Source: Thermomicrobiaceae bacterium (GTDB lineage Bacteria > Chloroflexota > Chloroflexia > Thermomicrobiales > Thermomicrobiaceae). From it: a DNA stretch of 5,976 bases. Position numbers and translations under genes: made by a program. The stretch lies in contig SKKR01000571.1 of NCBI GenBank assembly GCA_007123655.1, positions 1 to 5,976 on the forward strand, given 5' to 3'. Below the pieces are notes generated by a model. It did not search any database and was not told the origin of the DNA. It was given only the letters and a program-made list of their open reading frames with translations. The stretch's first letter is position 1, and each line of letters begins with the position of its first letter. Below are positions 1-4,294 of the stretch, in pieces.

Positions 1-271
1 AATGGTTTCGATACCAACTGATACCCTCTGGTTCACTTCCATGACGTAAGCGAGAATGATCCTGTCAGGACGAGTTCGCAAATCGCCGTCCACGTCGAAA
101 CGACGCGCGATGGCACTCGCCCGCTGAGATGTTAACGAACGAGTGATCCCACTGGTATCGTTCGCGCCGGGCGCATGGTCCCGCTCCGCAAGAAACAACA
201 GGAACACGCGCTCGGTGTTGCTCTGGACGCAATGTAGCAGCACACACGCGAACCGCGAAAGGAGTGCTTCG
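1..271. other. Upstream region of the DUF1989 gene; possible divergent gene start at left edge
   Basis: No complete gene is visible. On the minus strand an ATG at 42-40 opens a frame that leaves the window (begins MEVNQRVSVGIETI). The same frame is open upstream through 140 and on into the DUF1989 gene, so openness alone proves little, and no Shine-Dalgarno precedes the ATG closely. On the plus strand, TTCACT (32-37) and AATGAT (55-60), separated by 17 bases, form a weak sigma70-like promoter. It is followed directly by the 11-base dyad TCCTG-T-CAGGA (60-70). GATACC occurs twice, 10 bases apart, at 10-15 and 20-25. AACAC/GTGTT (203-207 and 215-219) could form a small leader hairpin. All of these elements are weak, and the assignment as an intergenic control region is inference. 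Confidence 0.35.
258..264 (+). promoter_or_regulatory. Ribosome binding site that fixes the DUF1989 start
   Basis: AAAGGAG lies 7 bases before the ATG at 272. The same frame is open back to an ATG at 143, but that start has no comparable site. The extra 43 residues it would add look non-coding (Arg/Ser-rich, unlike the family N-terminus). Confidence 0.8.
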
Positions 272-892
272 ATGCAAGCCGAATCGATCGGAGACGAACT
301 GGACATCGTGATTCCGGCGGCGGAAGGACGCCCCTTCACGGCGCGCGCCGGACAGTACATCACGGTCATCGATCTCGAGGGCGAACAGGTTTGCGACTTC
401 GTCGCGCTGAACGGTGGCGATCACCGGGAACGACTCTCAACGTGTCACACTCGGTCCAACCTGCTGCGAGTCGCGGTCGGACAGGGAGACACGCTCGTGA
501 CGAACTTGCGGCGACCGGCGCTGGAAATCGTGGAGGACCAGGTCGGCCGGCACGACAGAACGATCGCGGCCGGTGATCCGCCGCGCTACGAGCGAGCCTA
601 CGGGTTGAAGGATCATCCGAACTGTCTGGACAACCTGAGCGGTGCACTCCAGACGTTCGGCGTCGAACGCTGGGCAACGCCGGAGCCGTTCAACATCTTC
701 CAGAACACGACGATCGACGGGGACGGGCACTATCAGGTTGCCGCCCCGCTTTCGAAACCGGGCGACCGGCTTGTCATGCGGGCGCTGATGGACCTGGAAG
801 GAGCAGTTTCGGCCTGCGCTAACGCGCAGTCCCCGGTGAACGGGCACAACCCGACGTCCCTGCGGCTGATCGTCACCAGTGACCGCCCTTGA
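272..892 (+). CDS. DUF1989 / urea carboxylase-associated family protein
   Basis: A 206-residue soluble protein without signal peptide or membrane segment. It shows the DUF1989 (PF09347) pattern in order: AGQYITVIDLEGEQVCDF (26-43), ERLSTCHTRS (53-62), VGRHD (91-95), NCLDNL (117-122), NIFQN (141-145), SKPGD (161-165), RALMD (170-174), SACANAQSPVNG (180-191). Known family members include UAAP1/UAAP2, encoded beside urea carboxylase, and the carboxyguanidine deiminase subunits CgdA/CgdB of guanidine breakdown. Many stand-alone homologues have no known substrate. Family members commonly carry a cysteine soon after the HD motif; here that position reads AAGDPPRY with Gly101, while Cys118 and Cys182 remain. 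No carboxylase, allophanate hydrolase or transporter is in the window, so deimination of carboxyguanidine should not be assumed. The gene is convergent with the oxidase gene at 966-2357. Family assignment is firm; activity is unknown. Confidence 0.9.
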   Translation: MQAESIGDELDIVIPAAEGRPFTARAGQYITVIDLEGEQVCDFVALNGGDHRERLSTCHTRSNLLRVAVGQGDTLVTNLRRPALEIVEDQVGRHDRTIAAGDPPRYERAYGLKDHPNCLDNLSGALQTFGVERWATPEPFNIFQNTTIDGDGHYQVAAPLSKPGDRLVMRALMDLEGAVSACANAQSPVNGHNPTSLRLIVTSDRP

Positions 893-924
893 ACACTCCT
901 GGATGAGGCATGAGGAACAGCGAT

Positions 925-958
925 CGCGCGGGCGACCAGAATATCTGGCGCCCGCGCG
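925..958. terminator. GC-rich hairpin between convergent genes, likely bidirectional terminator
   Basis: CGCGCGGGCG (925-934), one bulged A (935) and CCAGA (936-940) pair with TCTGG (944-948) and CGCCCGCGCG (949-958) around the 3-base loop ATA. This gives 15 base pairs with a single bulge. It starts 32 bases after the DUF1989 stop and ends 7 bases after the oxidase stop on the other strand, so it could serve both genes. No U-tract follows on either strand, so it is not a textbook intrinsic terminator. It could instead block 3'-exonucleases or assist Rho. Confidence 0.65.
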
Positions 959-965
959 TCTCGAA

Positions 966-2357
966 TCATCTGCTGGCCGGCTGGACGGCCAGGTTCTCAC
1001 TGAACAGATTGTCCGGATCGTACACCGCTTTCAGGTCGGCCAGGCGAGCGTAGATGTCCGGACCGTAGTTCGCTCTGGCGCGATCACTGCCCTGCTCGGT
1101 CAGGTAGTTAACATAGGCGCCACCGGTGGAGTGCGGCTTCAAGTCATCCCGGAACTGACGAGCCCAGGCAATGTGCGTGGCCGATTCACCTGGATCCATC
1201 CACCGCGCCATGGCCGAGAAGTTGTATTTGGCGTTCCGATGCGGAAACGCCGTCGCCTCTGCCGGAACGTCACGAACTGCCCCGCCGAAATGTTCGAGCA
1301 ACAGGATCGACATCGGCGAAGTCTGGCGCTGGTGGTGCGAAACCGCGATGTCGATCACGTCGTCGTTGAGCTCCTTCAGGAACGATGAAGACCAGTAATT
1401 GTGCAGTCCATCCGGAAACATGTCTTCGAGCAACTGTTGCAGCGTCAAATATGGCATCCAGTCCACCATCACCTGAACAGGCTCCCCCCAGTCCAGGATC
1501 GGTTGGATCGCCTCCGAGCCCCGATCGGGTTCTCCCGCATAGCAGACACCGAACGCGGCTACACTCCCCACGTCGGGCATCGACATCAGCGTCGCCATTG
1601 TGGTGACATCGTCCGGGGCCTGCTGGGTAAAGGTTCGGTAGAAGGCAAGCGCGTCGCGCGCCTGGTCACCCGGGTGAGCGATGAGTCCCGCGAGCACGTT
1701 CTGCACCGGATGCAGGCGGAACTCGAACTCGGTGACGACGCCGAAGTTTCCGCCACCGCCCCTTAATCCCCAGAACAGCTCGGGGTTCTCGTCCTGGCTC
1801 GCCTGTACGATGTCTCCCGACGCGGCGACAACTTCCGCGCGCACGAGGTTGTCACACGACATGCCGTGTGACCGCATGAGCCATCCGATTCCGCCACCGA
1901 GGGTCAATCCGCCAACGCCGGTGGGCGGCACCGTTCCGCCCGGCGTCGCCAATCCGTGCTCCTGCGTCGCCTGGTCGACGTCCCGCCACGTGGCGCCGCC
2001 CTGCACAACCGCCGTGCGACGATCAGGGTCGACCCGCACGGCATTCATGGCGGATAGATCAATAACCAGTCCGCCATCGACAAGGCAGGCACCGGCTACG
2101 CTGTGACCACCTCCGCGCACCGCCGTGCGCAACCCATGCCGGCGCGCGAACGATACTGCCCGAACCACGTCTCCGGTGTTTTCACAGCGAGCGATCGCGG
2201 CCGGGCGTTTGTCGATCATGCTGTTGTAGATCGTCCGCGCCTCGTGATAGCGCTCGTCTTCCGGAAGGATCACCGGTCCTTCGAGCTGGTCATCGAGTTC
2301 GCGGAACTCCTCGTCTTTGACGTGGCTGCTGGCGGCAGCCGTTTCATCGTCATTCAT
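966..2357 (-). CDS. FAD-linked oxidase, BBE-like (6-hydroxy-D-nicotine oxidase type), paralogue A
   Basis: A 463-residue cytoplasmic flavoprotein of the vanillyl-alcohol oxidase superfamily. The N-terminal FAD_binding_4 (PF01565) domain spans about residues 45-220, followed by a substrate domain and the C-terminal BBE segment (PF08031, about 412-460). RGGGHS (81-86) contains His85, the expected site of 8-alpha-histidyl FAD. GGLTLGGGIGWL and LRGGGGNFGVV (198-208) are the flavin and pyrophosphate binding stretches. The cysteine that makes the second FAD bond in glucooligosaccharide oxidase (GTCPGVGVGG loop) aligns with Val143 here, so a single covalent bond is expected. A YVNY motif (415-418) supplies tyrosines that could be catalytic, as in related oxidases. 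The tail YDPDNLF is normal, but the usual NQNIxP is replaced by NLAVQP. ATG 2357 is chosen because GGAG sits 6 bases upstream; the TTG 12 bases further up overlaps that site. The substrate is unknown; such enzymes oxidise alcohols, amines or polyketide intermediates using O2. Confidence 0.93.
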   Translation of the reverse strand: MNDDETAAASSHVKDEEFRELDDQLEGPVILPEDERYHEARTIYNSMIDKRPAAIARCENTGDVVRAVSFARRHGLRTAVRGGGHSVAGACLVDGGLVIDLSAMNAVRVDPDRRTAVVQGGATWRDVDQATQEHGLATPGGTVPPTGVGGLTLGGGIGWLMRSHGMSCDNLVRAEVVAASGDIVQASQDENPELFWGLRGGGGNFGVVTEFEFRLHPVQNVLAGLIAHPGDQARDALAFYRTFTQQAPDDVTTMATLMSMPDVGSVAAFGVCYAGEPDRGSEAIQPILDWGEPVQVMVDWMPYLTLQQLLEDMFPDGLHNYWSSSFLKELNDDVIDIAVSHHQRQTSPMSILLLEHFGGAVRDVPAEATAFPHRNAKYNFSAMARWMDPGESATHIAWARQFRDDLKPHSTGGAYVNYLTEQGSDRARANYGPDIYARLADLKAVYDPDNLFSENLAVQPASR

Positions 2358-2363
2358 CTTCGG

Positions 2364-2367
2364 CTCC
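2364..2367 (-). promoter_or_regulatory. Ribosome binding site of oxidase A
   Basis: Read on the minus strand, GGAG lies 6 bases before ATG 2357. It decides the start against the in-frame TTG at 2369, whose last G is the first base of the GGAG. Confidence 0.7.
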
Positions 2368-2457
2368 AATTCTGGACACTGGCGGTTTAGGTTGAGTCCC
2401 GAACATAGCCGATGTCCCGAAAACCTCCTTTCGTCTGATCGCGCCGAAACGTCCTCA

Positions 2458-2480
2458 CACCCTGATCCTGGTGAATCAGG
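2458..2480. repeat. Inverted repeat in the gap between the oxidases
   Basis: CCTGAT (2461-2466) and ATCAGG (2475-2480) are perfect arms around 8 bases. The stem can be lengthened by CAC/GTG pairing if one C is bulged. An alternative fold pairs GATCCTG with CAGGTGATC. No T-run follows on the minus strand, so an operator or mRNA structure is likelier than an intrinsic terminator. Confidence 0.4.
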
Positions 2481-2679
2481 TGATCGGTAAAACGTAGCGA
2501 GTCACTAAGGACCAGCAACCGGTTGAATTGCAGGTTCTCGCCGGAGTGAGCGCGAATTTCATTGTGAATCAATGCTGGCAAGTGTACCAGCCTGACCTGA
2601 CCGTCATCGAGGCATGACCGGGGGTACAGCGATCCAGGGTGATTGATGCTCTCACTTCACCACCCCGGACCGAATCCCG

Positions 2680-4053
2680 CTAGCGTGCCGGCTGAATGTT
2701 CTGGTTCGCCTTGAAGACATTCTCCGGGTCGTACTTCGCCTTGAGCTTGGCGAGCCGATCATAGGTGTCGGGGCCGTAGGCTGCCCGGATGCGGTCTTCG
2801 CCTTCTTCGCCAAGGTAGTTGACGTACGCCCCGGCGGAGAAGGGCCGGATCGCGTCATGGGTTTCACGCGCCCAGGAGACATGAGAATCGTGCTGCGACG
2901 GATCCTCCCAACGCGAGATCATCGCCACGTTGTACTCCGCATCACGATGCACGAACGCGGTGGCGTCTTTCGGCACCCGGCTGACTGCTCCGCCAAACTG
3001 CTCCAGAAGCAGAAGCGACAGCGGGGACGTGATCGTCCCGAACCGCTCGATCAACGTGTCAATGACGTCATCAGTCAGCGTCTTGATGAATTCTCCGCGC
3101 CAGTAGATCTGAAGCCCCGGAGGCATCGCTTCATCCATCAGGGTCTGCATCTGCGTATAAGGCATTGGACCGACTTGAGTCATGACCGGCTCTCCCCATT
3201 CAAGGAGCGGCTTGATGACCTCCTGTCCCTCGTCCAGGTCCCCCGAGTAGCACAGAATGAACGCGTTGACCCTGTCCCCTTCCGGGGTGGTCATCAGCGC
3301 GGCAAACACCGCCAGGTCGTCCGGTGCCGTTCGGTTGAAATCTCTCAGGAATCGGAGAGATTCTGGTGCCCGTTCGATCGGGTGAACAATCATGCCGCCG
3401 AGCACTGTGTGCACAGGGTGGAGCCGGAAGTCGAACCGGGTTACGACTCCGAAGTTCCCGCCACCGCCACGGAGCCCCCACAGGAGATCGGCATTTTCCG
3501 AATCGTTGACGTTGAGAACTGATCCGTCCGCCGTCACGACTTCCGCGCCGATCAGGTTGTCGCAGGCCATGCCGTAGCTCCGCATCAGCCAGCCGAAACC
3601 ACCGCCGAGCGTCAGGCCCGCGATCCCCGTCGACGAGATCTGACCGCCAGTTGTTGCCAGGCCATGAGCGTGGGTTGCCGTGTCGAAGTCGCCCCAGGTT
3701 GCGCCGCCACCGGCGTGTGCGACCCGCTGCTCGGGATCAACCGAAACATCGCGCATTCCGGACAGATCGACTACGAGTCCGTCATCGACGAGCGCGTTGC
3801 CGGCAACGCTGTGCCCGCCGCCGCGCACCGACAGCGCGAGACCCTGCTCACGGGCGAACTTGACCGACCGGACGACATCTTCCGTGTTCGCGCACCGGGC
3901 GATGAGCGCCGGTCGCTTGGCGATCATTCCGTTCCAGAGCGCGCAGGCGTCCACGTAGCCCGCATGTTTCGCATCAATCAAATCGCCGTGCATCTCGGAC
4001 TTCAGTGTCGCGATGCTTTCCGTGTCGATTCGTGATTCTGGAGTCGCCATCAT
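2680..4053 (-). CDS. FAD-linked oxidase, BBE-like (6-hydroxy-D-nicotine oxidase type), paralogue B
   Basis: A 457-residue soluble flavoprotein of the same family as the gene at 966-2357. Counted by hand over 150 gapless residues from VRGGGH onward (76-225), about 99 are identical. The FAD domain carries RGGGHSVAG (77-85) with His81 for covalent 8-alpha-histidyl FAD, GLTLGGGFGWL (146-156) and LRGGGGNFGVV (194-204). Ile139 stands where bicovalent relatives have cysteine. The BBE domain carries YVNY (410-413) and ends in the standard YDPENVFKANQNIQP (441-455). The start is well bounded: an in-frame TGA lies two codons upstream. Two adjacent ATGs (4053 and 4050) follow GGGTGAGGA at 4062-4054, and either may be used. 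The partial surface protein gene lies 241 bases upstream on the same strand. That space contains a candidate operator and a possible leader ORF, so this gene probably has its own promoter. The substrate is unknown. Family assignment is firm. Confidence 0.94.
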   Translation of the reverse strand: MMATPESRIDTESIATLKSEMHGDLIDAKHAGYVDACALWNGMIAKRPALIARCANTEDVVRSVKFAREQGLALSVRGGGHSVAGNALVDDGLVVDLSGMRDVSVDPEQRVAHAGGGATWGDFDTATHAHGLATTGGQISSTGIAGLTLGGGFGWLMRSYGMACDNLIGAEVVTADGSVLNVNDSENADLLWGLRGGGGNFGVVTRFDFRLHPVHTVLGGMIVHPIERAPESLRFLRDFNRTAPDDLAVFAALMTTPEGDRVNAFILCYSGDLDEGQEVIKPLLEWGEPVMTQVGPMPYTQMQTLMDEAMPPGLQIYWRGEFIKTLTDDVIDTLIERFGTITSPLSLLLLEQFGGAVSRVPKDATAFVHRDAEYNVAMISRWEDPSQHDSHVSWARETHDAIRPFSAGAYVNYLGEEGEDRIRAAYGPDTYDRLAKLKAKYDPENVFKANQNIQPAR

Positions 4054-4139
4054 TCCTCACCCAGTTCCTGTTCCGTTTTCATCGATATGATCGTCTGCTG
4101 ATCCCTGCCGGTATCCTGACGTTCGAGTGATGAACGCAC
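4050..4139 (-). CDS. Possible 29-codon leader ORF overlapping the start of oxidase B
   Basis: A frame beginning GTG (4139-4137) is preceded by GAGGTGA (4154-4148), a good match to the anti-Shine-Dalgarno but 11 bases from the GTG. Its TGA (4052-4050) overlaps the oxidase ATG at 4053 in an ATGA arrangement typical of translational coupling. An internal ATG at 4082 would give a 10-residue peptide with the same stop. The peptide is charged and glutamine-rich, with no membrane segment and no run of one amino acid suggesting attenuation. The frame is open further upstream to a TAA near 4262, so openness is weak evidence. It could be chance. Confidence 0.22.
   Translation of the reverse strand: MRSSLERQDTGRDQQTIISMKTEQELGEE
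4054..4062 (-). promoter_or_regulatory. Ribosome binding site of oxidase B
   Basis: On the minus strand GGGTGAGGA directly precedes the ATGATG start pair. GGTGA matches the 3' part of the consensus and fits ATG 4053; GAGG is 4 bases from ATG 4050. Confidence 0.5.
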
Positions 4140-4149
4140 CCTGTCGTTC

Positions 4150-4159
4150 ACCTCGAGGT
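4150..4159. repeat. 10-base perfect palindrome in the leader of oxidase B
   Basis: ACCTCGAGGT is fully self-complementary. It overlaps the GAGGTGA proposed as ribosome binding site of the leader ORF, so in RNA it could only form as an intermolecular or breathing structure. As DNA it could be a protein site. It may be chance. Confidence 0.25.
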
Positions 4160-4213
4160 CGCGCGTCACATCGTCACGCTCGCCCAGCCTTCTTGTTTGG
4201 ACGTCCGATGAAC

Positions 4214-4238
4214 ACTTGTCCAAGTCTATAGGACAAGT
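4214..4238. promoter_or_regulatory. Perfect 8+9+8 dyad, candidate repressor operator upstream of oxidase B
   Basis: ACTTGTCC (4214-4221) and GGACAAGT (4231-4238) are exact inverted copies separated by 9 bases. The inner sequence adds smaller symmetries, CTTG-TC-CAAG and GGAC-AA-GTCC. On the minus strand the spacer reads TATAGACTT, so a TATAGA -10-like hexamer would lie between the half-sites, a place where a bound repressor would block RNA polymerase. No good -35 hexamer was found 16-18 bases upstream. Size and symmetry suit a dimeric TetR- or GntR-type regulator; no such regulator gene is in the window. The dyad lies about 160 bases before the oxidase start, implying a long 5' leader if this is its promoter. 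As a terminator for the upstream surface protein gene it is unlikely, because no T-run follows. Confidence 0.5.
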
Positions 4239-4294
4239 CCGAGTTACGGAACTCCATTATCGCCAAATCGGCTCAGTGTTCGTTCCCGTCGTTC

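Larger units (their letters stand above)
2358..2679. other. 322-base gap between the two oxidase genes
   Basis: No recognisable gene. On the minus strand one frame is open from 2656 to the stop at 2387, without ATG and without a Shine-Dalgarno at its first TTG (2581). Its product matches nothing I recognise. A hairpin lies at 2458-2480. A full-length AAAGGAGGT (minus, 2431-2423) has no start codon at a usable distance; the next ATG (2406) is 17 bases beyond it and opens an 18-codon frame that ends at 2350, inside the start of oxidase A. No terminator with a T-run follows the upstream oxidase, and no clear promoter was found. The gap is far longer than expected for a simple two-gene operon, so it may hold its own promoter or the remnant of a lost gene. 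Confidence 0.5.

Noticed and set aside
203..219. AACAC/GTGTT hairpin upstream of the DUF1989 gene as a riboswitch or attenuator
   Set aside because: A 5-bp stem alone is too weak, and no conserved riboswitch core (including guanidine riboswitch motifs, which the family might suggest) could be recognised.
143..271. N-terminal extension of the DUF1989 protein from ATG 143
   Set aside because: A strong ribosome binding site sits before ATG 272, and the extra residues do not resemble the family N-terminus.
1510..1870. Cysteine in the SHGMSCDNL / SYGMACDNL motifs as a second covalent FAD site
   Set aside because: In bicovalent enzymes such as glucooligosaccharide oxidase the cysteine lies in the loop before the GVGG stretch, about 60 residues after the histidine. 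That position is Val143 or Ile139 here, 58 residues after the histidine. The motif cysteine is 83 residues away and aligns with a different segment.
2358..2369. TTG start for oxidase A at 2369
   Set aside because: The TTG overlaps the GGAG that serves ATG 2357, and no Shine-Dalgarno precedes the TTG.
2857..3522. Long plus-strand open frame antisense to oxidase B, and similar frames elsewhere
   Set aside because: These are shadows of conserved minus-strand coding sequence in GC-rich DNA. Their products are Arg/Pro/Ser-rich with no family signature.
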